Positions 21,114-33,240 of a stretch of DNA of 64,000 nucleotides are shown one piece after another; the stretch's first letter is position 1, and every line of letters starts with the position of its first letter. The DNA is taken from the NCBI RefSeq assembly GCF_023856365.1, contig NC_064536.1, positions 37,068,776 through 37,132,775 on the forward strand. The letters run 5' to 3'. The notes beneath the pieces are model-generated. The model was not told the DNA's origin and did no database searches. It saw nothing but the letters and a program-made list of their open reading frames with translations. This stretch comes from Brienomyrus brachyistius. Its lineage: Eukaryota; Chordata; Actinopteri; Osteoglossiformes; Mormyridae. The position numbers and the translations under genes are program-made.

Positions 21114-23680
21114 CTAGTGTAAATAACAGCGACACACGTCTTTATAATAAGCTGAAATCTGAGATTGGAAAGCTGATTTAGGAATGAAATTATCCAGTTT
21201 TAACATTTTCTGCAGGTCATTCCAGTCTCTAGCAGCAGCGTTCTGAAAAGACGACAGGCCAAGAGCAGAAGTAGCATTAGGAACTGTCAACAAAATCAGA
21301 TTAGCAGATCGAGTATTATACACAGAAGTAGAAAAGTGTAACAATTCCTGTAAGTAAGGAGGGGAAAAACCAAGGAGAGTTTTGTAAATAATCATAAGCC
21401 AATGGATTTTACAGCGGGTGTACAATGAAGACCAGTTGAGAGAAGAATACAGTGTACAATGATGGGTTTTGAAAGGAGCATTTGTTATGAACCGGATGGC
21501 AGAATGATGAAGAACGTCGAGCTTCTGAAGCAGGCCTTTGGATGCTGATCTGTAAATAACATCACCATAGTCAAACATGGGAAGGATTGTCATTTGAACC
21601 AGAGTTTTCCTAGCAGATGATGTAAATGCAGAACGCATTCTATAAAGGAACCCAAGTTTTACTTTGATCCTAGACTTCAGATTGTCAATGTGTTTTGAGA
21701 AAGATAGAGTATTATCCAGCCAAATTCCCAGATATTTGTATTCAGTAATCTGATCCAGTGGTGTCCCGTCAAGGGAACTGATACCTGGAGAGCTTGATAG
21801 AATATGACCTTTTTTACCGAACCACATAACTTTAGTTTTGGAAGTATTTAACTGGAGGTGCAAATTGGAACTAAGTTGGAGTTGCTGCAAGACTGTAGCA
21901 GGGGAAGGACCTGTAGAGTAAAGAATTGTATCATCAGCGTAAAGTTGGATAGATGAATCTGTAACCGAATTAGCGACAGTATTAATATAAATAGAAAAAA
22001 GTGTAGGTCCAAGTATTGATCCCTGCGGGACACCATTGGTGACTGGTAGAGGCTGGGAAAGGAGTAGTTCAGATTTTACGGACTGCACTCTATCAGTAAG
22101 ATAATTGGAAAACCAAGACAAGGATTTGTCAGAGATGCCTGTGTCATGAAGCCTATCAATAAGACGTTTATGATTGACAGAGTCAAAGGCCTTGGCCAAG
22201 TCAATGAAAATAGCAGCACAGTACAATTTAGAATCCAAAGCAGAATAGATATCATTTAAAACTTTAAGAGTAGCTGTTATACACCCAAACCCAGTTCTAA
22301 ATCCTGATTGAACAGGTGATAAGATGTTGTGTGCTTCCAAATAATCAGTGAGTTGACCATTTACAAGTTTTTCCAAAACCTTAGAGATACATGGCAAGAC
22401 AGAAATAGGCCTGTAACAATTGGGATCTGACCGGTCACCACCCTTAAAGAGAGGGAACACTAACGCTGACTTCCAAGCACGAGGAATTTGCCCTGTACAT
22501 ATAGACAAATTGAATATATCTGTGATGGGAGCGGCGATAATGGAAGCAGCCATTGTAAAAAAGACAGGATCCACCTCATCAGACCCAGCAGATTTATTGG
22601 AATCCAACCTGAGCAATTCATCCAGAACCTCTTCCTCTGAAAAAGCCCGCAAGGTGAAACTATGAGAGGAGGACGGAAGTATTGTAAGATGAGGGAGAGT
22701 TGGAGAAGATGCAGTAGAGCAGTTAGTAGAATATATAGGTGATGAAGCAGAATTAGAAAATTCAGGGGTTACACCAGAAGTTATAAAGTGCTTATTGAGG
22801 AGCTCCAACATACACTTCTTGTCTGATACTACAGTGTTCTCTAAGTAGAGTGAAGGAGGTAGCTTACAAGATGGTTTATTTTCCATCTCCTTTATCGTAT
22901 TCCAGAATTTATTAGGATCAGAGCTACTAAGAGAAAACTGCTTCTTAAAATAGTCTGTTTTAGCCTTGCGAACGGCTTGTAAGGATTTATTTCTGAGTTG
23001 CTTAAAAACCAAACTATCTGCTGGGGATCTAGAGTGTCGTGCCTTGCGCCAGAGAGTATTTTTTTGTTGTAAAAGCATAGTGAGCTCCGGGGTAAACCAA
23101 GGACTATATCGATCCTTTACTCTAAATCTTTTCATCGGGGCATGTTTATCAACAATAGCCCTGAAAAGCTTATAAAATAAATACCAGGCCTCGTCTACTG
23201 TTGGAACCAGCCTGATTCTTGACCAGTTAACATCAGCCATGTCGTGTAGAAAAGCTTGGTGATTAAAGTTTTTAAAAGCACGTTTGCAACAGAATCGAGT
23301 TGGTTTCTTGGTGGAGCAACCATTTCGAACACATGTAGTAAAACAGTGGTCACTGATATCAGAACAAAATACCCCAGAGTTATACTTGTGAGGAGAATTA
23401 GTTAAAATAATGTCAATCTGCGTAGCCTTGTCTATAGATTTGATGTCATACCTAGTGGGGGAGCAGATAATTTGATGCAAGTTTAATGCATCGAATTCTT
23501 GAATGACTTTATCGGGTGGTTTGGTCATATCCCAGTTTAAATCACCAAGAAGCACAAATTCAGTTTTGATCAAGGGCGCCAACACACTGGACAATGTCGT
23601 TAAAGTACAGGCCGGGGCTGATGGAGGGCGATAGCACCCAGCCACTGACAGAGTAAAATTGTTAGTGAATTCAATGTTTA
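21114..23680 (-). CDS. L2 ORF2, endonuclease end and reverse transcriptase
   Basis: About 855 open codons on the minus strand. Endonuclease end shows GDLNWDM and SDHCFT. RT shows YRPISVLPCISKVLEK, FIDLAKAFDSVNH, NGVPQGSILGP and the catalytic YADD in IQLYADDTILYST, and continues to a thumb with TEYKYLGIWLD. The C-terminus reads to TAG/TAA near 21114 without a break. The upstream end is cut at 23681 by the Gypsy LTR. The rest of the endonuclease is at 31203-31552. The lack of stops in both halves means the L2 was young when it was hit. L2 enzymes copy their own RNA and also mobilise SINEs that share their tail. Confidence 0.9.
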
Positions 23681-24636
23681 TGTAACCTTGGGCTGCAAGG
23701 TTACGTAACCCTGACTACGCCACCCGAGCCCTGCCCCTCAGGACTTCAAATTAACCCCACGACTTCCCCTTGCAGTTACATTTGCATGAACACACAGAGA
23801 CACATATCCCAGAATTAAAACAATTTATTAACACAATACTAAAAAAAGAACCCTCCCAGCCGGTAAACAATTACCAGCATATGACACCACTAAAACAGAC
23901 AAATGGGGTTGAGAGCAAAACCCAGGTGCTGGTGGTCCAATACTATAATCACGCCTTAACCCCTTAGCCAGCCAGGGAAGGTGCTTACCTGGAAGAAGAA
24001 AAAGAAGGAAGGGGAGACACCACACACATACACCCCGAGGGCACACATATCCAAGTGGGAGTTAATATCAAAATCACAGCAAACCACATCCTGGAGTTAG
24101 GGACTACCCTCCAGACCTCCTAATATACCAGCCAGCACCCAGTTAGCTCCGGTAACCACACACCCCTTGTTCACAACTATGCCAGTACAACGCACGTAAT
24201 CTTACAAAACCAAACAAAATCAAAACAGGCAAAACAGCAGTGACCAGCTCCTGAGCATCAGCATAGACCCGGACACACTCGTCACCTCGAACCCAGCCTA
24301 GGAAGAAAATCAGTCCTTACATACCCGGAAGAGAACAGAAATGCACCCAGCCACTCCTATTACTCATTACCTTACGGCGCAGCCCGGACACGAAACCAAC
24401 CGCTCACCACCATTTCCGTCGCTCGCAGGAGTACCACGGCAGCAATCGGACCACTCCCCCACTACCGGCTTCTCACCACTTTTATCCACACCGATCCCAA
24501 TTCATTGCGTGTACCGCTGTTTCTACCCAATTAAGACTCCAACATGAAACGCCCCCATTTACCTAATCAGCGTCTCATACATACAGCCGGATACGGGATC
24601 CGCGGATGACGTCATCCCTAGCGATCACCGGTTACA
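23681..24636 (-). repeat. 3' LTR of the Gypsy element (956 bp)
   Basis: TGTAACCTTGGG start and CACCGGTTACA end give a 7-base perfect inverted terminus (TGTAACC/GGTTACA). Nearly identical along its length to the 5' LTR except that about 102 bases are absent near 24100. Confidence 0.93.
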
Positions 24637-24649
24637 TTCTACCCCCTCC
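24637..24649 (-). promoter_or_regulatory. Polypurine tract of the Gypsy element
   Basis: On the minus strand GGAGGGGGTAGAA lies directly before the 3' LTR, the plus-strand DNA primer in LTR elements. Confidence 0.8.
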
Positions 24650-24705
24650 ATTTGAATCGACGTCCCGTCGATCCCACTCCCGTAGCCACCTGGGAGACAG
24701 ACAAG

Positions 24706-27700
24706 TCAATCCCTAGAAGCCCTAAGACTCACCTCCGAGGGTTCCCCCGCCAAACCCAGTGCCCTCGCAGTTACAGCCCCAATGCTAGTGCTCACCACAG
24801 AAGCTGGAAGGCGATGCGGATTAGAATGTTGCCCCGCCGTTACCTGAGTGCTCCGGCGCAGGGCTCCAGCCTCAACCCTAGCAGATGGACTATCCAGGGA
24901 CCAACCACCTCCTCCTGCACTCGAGCTAGGGTCCTCAACCCCAAGGTCAACTTCCTGTACCCCAGTGGAACAGGGCCTAGGCAGTGCCCTTGTCGACTCC
25001 ACCTCAGACACCCCTGGCACAGTCACGATCACCCCCGAAACTGACCCTTCATCATAATCGGCCATGTCTAGCCGGCAAGGATCCCCAACCCCCGATCCCC
25101 TGGGTTCCTCCCTGGGCCCCGGGGTCGGATGCCTGCTCCGCAGAACACACTTCATCATGATCCGGTGTACCTGCTGTACCTGTTCCAAATCCTGAAGGGG
25201 TGCCACAGTATACACTACTCCCCCAGGCGCAGGCGCTCGCAACACTTGGTACACCACTAGGGACCAAACATCCTGGATTTTATTCCGGCCCCGCACTGAA
25301 TGGTTACGCAAATGCACCAATTCACCCACTTCCAAAGGTGCACACAGGGCCCTTGAATCATGCCTTGCTTTCCGATGGTCGGCTGCACGTTTCAACTTCC
25401 CCTGGACGCTACTAAACGCCACCTCCAGGCGCCTCTGATGTTCCTGCACCCACTCACACATCGTACCCCTCCACAGGTCCGACCTCCTGCCCAAAAGAAA
25501 ATCCACTGGTAACTGAGGTTCCTGACCAAACATCAGGAAGTGTGGAGACTCACCAGTAGTCTGATGTAGGGTCGTGTTATAACTAAACACCAACTGTGGA
25601 AGATACTGTGGCCAGTGGCTCTTCTGTTCTGTCGACAGGGTGCGTAATAAGTTATGCATTGTGCGATTGAAGCGCTCGCACTGACCATTCCCTTGTGGAT
25701 GATAAGGGGTAGTGCGAGTCTTCTGGATGTTATACAAATCACACAACTGATGAACAATCGCACTCTCGAAACACCGACCCTGATCAGAATGGAGCCTTGC
25801 TGGAAATCCAAAACGATAGAACCATTCCCTAAGGAGAACACCAGCCACCGTAGAAGCGCGCTGGTCCCGAGTGGGTATAACCTGCGTGAACTTGGAAAAT
25901 ACATCAGTTAATACCAACACTTGTTCCAACCCATCCCTAGAGGGCTCCAAAAATGAGAAGTCTATGGCTAACACTTCATTTGGCCTATTTGCTAACAAAT
26001 GGCCCATCGGAGCTCGTCCCTGTGTCTGGGAAGACTTAGCGAGCATACAACGCTCACATTGCTTACACCATTCCCTAATGTCCTTGGCCATCCCTGGCCA
26101 AAAACACCTCTGGCGGACCAAAGCCGCTGTCCGCTCGTTGCCCTGATGTCCCTGGGCATCATGCAACTGGTACAACACCTCTCTCATTAAAGATGCCGGG
26201 AGTAGGAATTGCAACCACCCCTCTCCCCCATCCGGCCTAAAGACCCTACAGTGCAGGAGACCATCTGCCACTGTGAGGCGGTCCCACTCCCGCAACAACA
26301 GTCGTGCGGCAGGCAACAAACCCTCTCATTCTACTTGACTCGGCTTACGTCCTGCCTCCCAAAAAGGAAGAACAGCACTAATGGTAGGATCCATCTCCTG
26401 AAGCTTCCTCAACTCAGCCGAGGAACGCTGCGGGAGCACTGTCATAGCTGATTGCGTCACCGGTGGCACCCTTCCCGAAATGGCCTCCTGTAGAGGGGAT
26501 GGCAACACACCTTCCAGGAACAGGGATACCAAACTCTCAGAATTAAACTCTAGTTGTTGCCGTGACAGCGCATCAGCATTTCTATTCGTCCTGCCAGGCC
26601 TATAGCGAACCGAAAAATTAAACGCTGCCAGCTCAGCCACCCACCTCTGTTCAGTGGCCCCCAACTTGGCAGTGCTCAGATGGCTTAAAGGATTATTATC
26701 GGTCCACACTACACACTGCTGGCCCCATAAATATTCCCGGAATTTGTGGGTCATTGCCCACTTCAACCCCAAAAATTCCAGCTTCATAGAACTGTACTTC
26801 CTCTCAGCTGGATTGAGGCTCCAGGCTAGCATAGGCTACAGGACGCACCTTTCCCTCCTGCTCCTGTGAAAGCACAGCCCCTAGTCCATGATGACTAGCA
26901 TCCACCTCCAAAATGAAAGGCAGAGAAAAGTTTGCAAAAGCCAGAGTCGGAGCATTAATCAGTCGTACCTTCAGCTGCTGGAAGCTCTCCTTGCATCCGT
27001 CTGGCCACACCTCCGCCAACCTCAATTTCTGGCCCCTACGACCCCTACCCCCCCCTTGTACTGCTACCAGGCGATATAGGGGGGCTGGCAGTCTTGCAAA
27101 TCCCTCTACAAAACGCCGATAATAACTGCCGAAACCCAAGAAAGACTGCAATTCCTGGATGTTCCTCGGCCTAGGCTAATTTGCTACTGCAGACACCTTC
27201 TCCGGGTCAGTAGAGACGCCATCACGGGAGATACGATGGCCAAGGTAGCGCACCTCCTTCCTAAAAAAAACAACACTTCTCCAAATTAGCCTTCACTCCC
27301 TCCCTCTGTAGTCGTCCCAACACCAACTCCAGACGCTTCAGATGTTCACCTGCATCAGAGGAAAAGATGATAATATCATCCAAGTACAACCATAAAGACT
27401 GCCCATTCTGATCCCCAAAAATCCGTTCCATCAATCACTGGAATGTACTAGGCGCATTACACAACCCAAAGGGCATTCTATTAAACTCAAATAGCCCAAA
27501 GGGGGTACAAAAAGCTGTCTTCGGACGATCACTCTGTTACAGGGATTTGATGGTATCCACTCGACAAGTCAATAGTGGAAAACCACTGAACCCCGGATAG
27601 AGAGTCTAATGTCTCCTCAATGCGAGGCAGGGGAAATGCATCCCTACGGGTTTTGCTGTTCAATTGCCGATAATCCACACACATCCTCAAGCGGCCATCC

Positions 27701-28839
27701 TTCTTTTTCACCAGCACAATGGGAGAGGCAAAGGGGCTGCAACTTTCTCGGATAACTTGACTATCTAACAATTGATGAATATGAGCCCTCACAGCCTCAT
27801 AATCTGACGGGGGGATACGTCTAAACCTTTGTCTGACCGGCTTATCATCCATAAGGGGAATATCATGTGACAGGAGCGTAGTACATCCCAAGTCACCCTC
27901 CGATGACGAAAACACTCCAGCATATTGCCTCAACACACCCCTAACACGTTCCTGCTCCAATGAGGGCAATACTGATAGGTCAAGTCCCTGAATTTGCTCC
28001 AACACTGAATGGTAAGCACCCATATGGGCATTCACAGAAAGGGTTACCCCACCCAAGGTACTCCCCTCCCCAAGGGGCTGATCTACCGGCCCCACCTTCT
28101 CTGTCACCCCGGGAGGCAGACTTACTACTTGGGCCTGTGTCACTATACCCACTGGACAGCGCGGATAAAGAGTGGCCATAGTTTTATTGACATTCAAAAT
28201 GGGAACATACATTGTCCCCTTGGTTACTCTGAGGAAAGCTGGAAGGGGCAACAAACTACTTGGAAGCTGCCGAGCGGCACTGGCGGGCTCAAATAAAACT
28301 TCCCCTAAAGCCCCACCCAGCTTTTCAGCACAAGTTGCTGCCACAAATTTAACTGTTCCCCCAGGTATATAAATAGCCTTTCGTCCTCTTACTTTTACCA
28401 ATCCCCTGGAGGGAGGATCATTAACAGGAGCTTGCTGGCAAAACTGGAACGCCTCCTTCCACCGTTCAGCCTCTAGGCCAATGGTGGAACCATCAAAGAG
28501 GGCTGAACCATGCTGGACAAATAATTCAGTATAGCATTCCCTGATCACATTCATCCCCAGCACCCCTGGTGTACTAGAGCCACCTGACCCGGGAGGATCC
28601 CTAACCACCAACCAGCCCCTCTTTGGTAGATGTTTACCCAAAACCTCAACTGCCAACTCAACATAGCCCACATAGGGCATTTCCAGACCATTTGCCGCCT
28701 GTAAATGCAACCAATTACTCTCCTTCAATTGGCCCTGCATATGCTCCCGGAAGAGACTCTCCGGTAGTGTTGACACCATTGACCCTGTATCAAATAAACA
28801 CTTCACCCCTACCCCCCCTACTTTTAACAGGGCACTGGT
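24706..28839 (-). pseudogene. Gypsy pol: protease, RT, RNase H, integrase (broken)
   Basis: Protease DTGS is near 28790 and a conserved GVLGMN block follows. RT starts SQVIRESCSPFASPIVLVKK and holds FSTIDLSSGYHQIPV. The catalytic YLDD is near 27380. RNase H has YSSMKLEFLGLKWA and VVWTDNNPLSHL. Integrase has a zinc region (H..H then CKQC), the D,D-35-E catalytic residues in AIDFS, HSDQG and CERFN, and a long C-terminal tail. Lesions are one frame change near 27530, a stop in the RT near 27433, a T-run frameshift near 27270 and a return shift near 26810. A TGA lies at 26326-26328 between RNase H and integrase. The main segments share the frame of gag, so the ancestor probably had one gag-pol frame. 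Non-functional now. Confidence 0.9.
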
Positions 28840-28932
28840 CTACCAATGAGGAGATGGCCTGACTTACCGGGGTGGGCCGACAGGAGCCAATGTTGCCCCC
28901 TTCCAATGAGTGGCTCAGCACATTGGAGGGGC

Positions 28933-29964
28933 CTAGTTTTCCGGAGGCTGGGATGCAACACCGGCCTGGCCAGCAGAAACCCGGAAACCTGACAACTCAA
29001 CTCGTTCATTATCACACTCCCGTGCATAGTGGCCTGGCTGCTGACACCTACGACAAATAACAGTACCGGAGCGACTCGGGCCCCTCGGCTGCTGCGAACC
29101 TGATAGGGCCGAAACACTTTTGGTCAGGAAATTAAATTGCTCCTGGTGTTTTAGCAACATCCTCTTTAACTCTGCCAACTCTACACCAGTAGGTCCAGGA
29201 GGTAAAGACCTTAGGTGGGGGTCGAGTGTAGTGCATAGCACACAGTGAGGGCACAGAATGACTCCTACCCCTCCCACATTCACTGGGCCTCCCCTCCCGC
29301 TCCCATCGGATGGCTTCGGCCCATCAAGCATGGACAACTGGGGGGCCTGGCGGACAAAATGCTTCAACTCCCTACGCAGAGCTGGGTCATACACATACTC
29401 CACAAACTGATCACGCAACAACATATCCGAATTAGGGACAGAATCAGGAGCACGTTGTAACTCTTTATCCATCAATGAACAAAGAGCATGAGAATATTCC
29501 TGCAATGATTCCCCCTCATGTTGTTTACGTGAAAAAAAACCCTCCTGTAACTCAACATAGGACTTAGCACAACCATACAAGTCCTTCAAAATGGCAGCGA
29601 TCACAGCAGGGTCCTCCCTTTCAGCCCTACTCCGATACCGAATTTCAGCCTTAGCCTCCCCATCTAGATGATCATACATAAAATAAGCTTCCTCCAATCC
29701 ATTCAGATGTCGGGCCCTCACGCTAGCCTTTACCTCCTCCAACCATTCATCCACCCCAATCCCAAAAGTTCCCCGAAACACCGGGCACCTCCGCTCCCTG
29801 GGAATATACAGCCGTTCCATCCCAGTGTTAACCAACTGCCCGTCAGTCCTCGCCGATGACCCGCTGGTGCTTGGCTGTACGGTGGTATGCTCCGGCCGAA
29901 GGTGTTCATTCTCGGCCTGCAGCTGTTGCACCAAGTCCTTAAGTCCTTGAACCTCTTCAGACAT
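28933..29964 (-). CDS. Gypsy Gag protein with CCHC zinc knuckle
   Basis: I chose the ATG at 29964 (MSEEVQGLKDLVQQLQ) because it opens with a coiled coil and matches the Gag start at 1800 in layout. An upstream in-frame ATG at 30063 lies just inside the leader. 343 residues: coiled coil (1-25), central gag region with QEYSHALCSLMDKELQ (compare REFSHALSQALNSVL in the left-edge element), and a CCHC knuckle CRRCQQPGHYAREC near the end. The stop is TAG at 28933. The next 30 codons to the protease contain two further stops in the same frame. In the left-edge relative, gag and protease are fused without any stop, so the stop here may be decay. Confidence 0.88.
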   Translation of the reverse strand: MSEEVQGLKDLVQQLQAENEHLRPEHTTVQPSTSGSSARTDGQLVNTGMERLYIPRERRCPVFRGTFGIGVDEWLEEVKASVRARHLNGLEEAYFMYDHLDGEAKAEIRYRSRAEREDPAVIAAILKDLYGCAKSYVELQEGFFSRKQHEGESLQEYSHALCSLMDKELQRAPDSVPNSDMLLRDQFVEYVYDPALRRELKHFVRQAPQLSMLDGPKPSDGSGRGGPVNVGGVGVILCPHCVLCTTLDPHLRSLPPGPTGVELAELKRMLLKHQEQFNFLTKSVSALSGSQQPRGPSRSGTVICRRCQQPGHYARECDNERVELSGFRVSAGQAGVASQPPEN

Positions 29965-30121
29965 GACTCCTCCCCACACTGCAGGATATAACACAATTCC
30001 AGCCCCAGCTGGTACAGGTAATGTTCCTCGATGGGCCACTGCTGTTTTGCCTACCAATCTCAAATCAATCCACTAATAACACGCCAAAAACTGGAATACT
30101 TGTCTCTGGTAAGAAGATGCA

Positions 30122-30141
30122 GAATCCTGCCGACTACGCCA
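30122..30141 (-). promoter_or_regulatory. Primer binding site matching the 3' end of tRNA-Ser
   Basis: Plus-strand GAATCCTGCCGACTACGCCA equals 20 bases at the 3' end of a vertebrate tRNA-Ser (CGACTACG acceptor strand plus CCA), as I remember it. It lies three bases inside the 5' LTR at 30145. Confidence 0.85.
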
Positions 30142-30144
30142 GAT

Positions 30145-31202
30145 TGTAACCTTGGGCTGCAAGGTTACGTAACCCTGACTACGCCACCAGAGGCCCTGCC
30201 CCTCAGGACTTCAAATTAACCCCACGACTTCCCCTTGCAGTTACATGTGCATGAACACACAGAGACACATATCCCAGAATTAAAACAATTTATTAACACA
30301 ATACTAAAAAAAGAACCCTCCCAGTCAGTAAACAATTACCAGCATATGACACCACTAAAACAGACAAATGGGGTTGAGAGCAAAACCCAGGTGCTGGTGG
30401 TCCAATACTGTAATCACGCCTTAACCCCTTAGCCAGCCAGGGAAGGTGCTTACCTGGAGGAAGAAAAAGGAAGGGGAGACACCACACACATACACCCCGA
30501 GGGCACACACATCCAAGTGGGAGTTAACATCAAAATCACAGCAAACCACATCCTGGAGTTAATACCTCTCACTCACCCCACATTCACTCCATGCAGTGCA
30601 AGAACACAGCCTCCAACCTCCAGCACCACATTCACTGGCTCTATGCTGTAAATGAGGAAGAGAATAAACTACCCTCCAGACCTCCTAATATACCAGCCAG
30701 CACCCAGTTAGCCCCGGTAACCACACCCCCCCTTGTTCACAACTATGCCAGTACAACGCACGTAATCTTACAAAACCAAACGAAATCAAAACAGGCAAAA
30801 CAGCAGTGACCAGCTCCTGAGCATCAGCATAGACCCGGACACACTCGTCACCCCGAACCCAGCCTAGGAAGAAAATCAGTCCTTACATACCCGGAAGAGA
30901 ACAGAAATGCACCCAGCCACCCCTATTACTCATTACCTTACGGCGCAGCCCGGACACGAAACCAACCGCTCACCACCATTTCCGTCGCTCGCAGGAGTAC
31001 CACGGCAGCAATCGGACCACTCCCCCACTACCGGCTTCTCACCAGTTTTATCCACACCGATCCCAATTCATTGCGTGTACAGCTGTTTCTACCCAATTAA
31101 GACTCCATCATGAAACGCCCCCATTTACCTAATCAGCATCTCATACATACAGCCGGATACGGGATCCGCGGATGACGTCATCCCTAGCGATCACCGGTTA
31201 CA
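30145..31202 (-). repeat. 5' LTR of the Gypsy element (1058 bp)
   Basis: Same ends as the 3' LTR, with about 102 extra bases around 30562-30668 that the other LTR lacks. Apart from that only scattered single differences are visible. Confidence 0.93.
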
Positions 31203-31552
31203 TTCAGAACAAGCAAATCGAATTGCTTGGGAACTGTCTTAGATAATGCAATTGAGCACTTAAGATGTTCTTTGATATAAATTGCCATGCCGCCACCTTT
31301 GAAGGACCTGTCCTGTCTAAATAAATTGTAGCCAGATAAATTTAAATCAGGATAAGAGATATACTTTTTTAACCAGGTTTCAGTGATTACTAGAAATTCA
31401 GGATTTGAGCTCTCTACCCAAATCTTTAAGTTAGCCATCTTTGATAGGAGGCTTCTCGAGTTTATATGAAGAAACCCCAGGCTCTTTCTGGCACAGAAGT
31501 CGTTAAAGGACAGGTCATTTAAGGCTGGGTCAGGACCAGGATTAGCATGCAC
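31203..31552 (-). CDS. L2 ORF2, N-terminal endonuclease part
   Basis: Starts MHANPGPDPALNDLSF and shows LHINSRSLLSK, then FLVITETWL (catalytic Glu region of the AP endonuclease) and GGGMAIYIK. The frame is intact to 31203, where the Gypsy LTR begins, and resumes at 23680. Together the two parts give roughly 970 codons, normal for an L2 ORF2. Confidence 0.88.
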
Positions 31553-31673
31553 ATTGCCTGAAATTATGAGTAAAAGGACGATTAAAGCCCGGCCTAGAGC
31601 TTTTAAAAGACCACATTGTCTGTTCTTAACCCTTGATCTTATGACCTCATGTATTAGAGGTGTAGATAGTTAT

Positions 31674-33240
31674 GCACCCATGATAAAGGGTCCCGTACGG
31701 TGTCTTGCCTGCCTGGTGCCCAGGTAGGGGACCTTCCGAATCGTGTGGACAGGCTTTTGACCCCAGTCGGGGTGGATCCAGTGGTCGTGGTAAATGTTGG
31801 CACCAATTACATAGGCAAGGGCAGGAGGGCTGTTCTGCAGGATAAATTTATAGAAGTCGCGGATAAGCTTAGAAGCAGAACATCCACAGTGGTATTCTCT
31901 GGAATACTTCCTGTAACTACTCCTAATGTTTTCTTCTGTCAGAAATCAGATCACGAATTAACTGATGTTAAGCACAATATTTTAAATTTCTCCTTCCTTC
32001 GACGTGGCAAATCAAACACTGTGAAACACCGTGGAAAAACAGAAATAAAGATTATTATTATAACTCAATTTTTACAAAATTCTTTTCGGCATTATACAGT
32101 AATCATTCACGAGTCTTAAGTAAACGGTCTACTGCATTTACAACACAGCGCAAAATCACGAACAAGAAAAGGCAAAACAGTAACATACCGTGTGCTCCTT
32201 CTGATCAGAATTAGGAGGCATTATACCGAGTTATAACCTCTTTCTTTCAGTATTGAGTTTCTTTTCTTAGCTATTTTTCATTCCACTTGCTAACCTTGTC
32301 TTCTTTACATTGCTCATTACGGTAGGTCATGTAATCACGTAAATGTAGCTCTTTCCGCTGAACAGTAGGAGGCACTGTTACCAGAAAAACTCTAAATTAA
32401 ACCTTTTACAAAGAATATTTCAAACAATAACATGTTGGCAACAAAATGAAACAAAATACATTCGCTGGACAAAATACAAATAAACATTAAATAAATACAT
32501 AAGCAACCAATTTCCTGGCGACAGCTACAATTCCTGTGCCACGTGCAGTTAGCTAAGATAAGGAGATTAAATGTGTGGCTAAAATGGTGGTGTAGGAAAG
32601 AGTGGTTTAGGTTTATGGGGCTCTGGAAGACTTTCTGGAATAGGTGGGACCTGATCAAGCTGGATGGGTTGCTTCTGAACCAGAGGGGAACCAGTGTTTT
32701 AGGGAGGTGTATGTGTAGAGTAGTTGAGGCATGTTTAAACTGATGGAAAGCCTCAATTAATATTAAAAATGGACACTGTAAAAGGCTTACCCTTTGCAGT
32801 CTGTATCTAAATGCTGGGAACATTAGAAAAAAAATTCATGATTTAGAGCCTTTTATTTTATCAGACTCTTGCGATATTATAGGAATAACGGAAACATGGA
32901 TGAGTGACAATGACGGAGAAGAATATAATATGGATGGTTACATGTTCTGTAGAGACCAGATAGGCAGGAAGGGAGGTGGTGTGTTACAGTATACGTAAAA
33001 GAAAACTTGCAGGTAAGGAAGCTCACTGATAAAAATAAAAGTACAGAAGCTGTATGGATAAAACTAGATGCTAAAAACTCAAATGGCCTAATTGTCAGTG
33101 TTTGTTATAGAGCATCTAACGTAGCTGCAGAGGAAAGCAGAATGTTATATGACGATATCAGGATTATGAGTAATAAAAATGATGTGGTGGTTATGGGTGA
33201 TTTTAATTTACCTGGGATTCATTGGGACACAGCAGGATAA
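31674..33240 (+). pseudogene. CR1-type LINE, second part (ORF1 esterase and endonuclease)
   Basis: Resumes after the L2 with CLPGAQVGDLPNRVD, VVVNVGTNYIGKG and VVFSGILPV, successive blocks of the SGNH-type esterase in CR1/L2 ORF1. After an approximately 600-bp insert the end of ORF1 follows (LNVWLKWWCRKEWFRFMGLW). Then comes the start of the ORF2 AP endonuclease (DIIGITETWMSD, VSVCYRAS, VVVMGDFNLPGIHWD). It is cut at 33240 by a SINE fragment; no RT remains. Several stops. Non-functional. Confidence 0.75.
31915..32525. other. Unidentified insertion of about 600 bp in the CR1 ORF1
   Basis: CR1 ORF1 coding similarity stops near 31910 and returns near 32530. TTCCTGTA before and TTCCTGTG after could be an 8-bp target duplication with one change. 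No inverted ends or coding frame were found in the insert. Confidence 0.35.

Larger units (their letters stand above)
23681..31202 (-). mobile_element. Complete Gypsy-type LTR retrotransposon inside the L2
   Basis: Two LTRs (30145-31202 is 5', 23681-24636 is 3'), a tRNA-Ser primer site, gag, protease, RT, RNase H, integrase and a polypurine tract all lie in the correct minus-strand order. Flanking 4-mers on the minus strand are TGAA before and TAAA after, a 4-bp target duplication with one change. This length agrees with the solo LTR at 37332. Confidence 0.93.
20822..31667 (-). mobile_element. L2-clade LINE on the minus strand, split by a Gypsy element
   Basis: The 3' tail is at 20822-21113 (minus strand, with TTAAATAAAGGTAAATG). 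ORF2 C-terminal part is at 21114-23680 and the N-terminal part at 31203-31552. A short possible target duplication AGTTAT is at 20816-20821 and 31668-31673, exactly where the CR1 ORF1 frame is interrupted. Removing the Gypsy insert leaves the ORF without a stop. Confidence 0.85.

Noticed and set aside
30122..30141. tRNA-like sequences (also at 2085-2102 and the SINE heads)
   Set aside because: Only the 3' end of a tRNA is present at the primer sites, and the SINE heads lack a complete cloverleaf. They are not tRNA genes.
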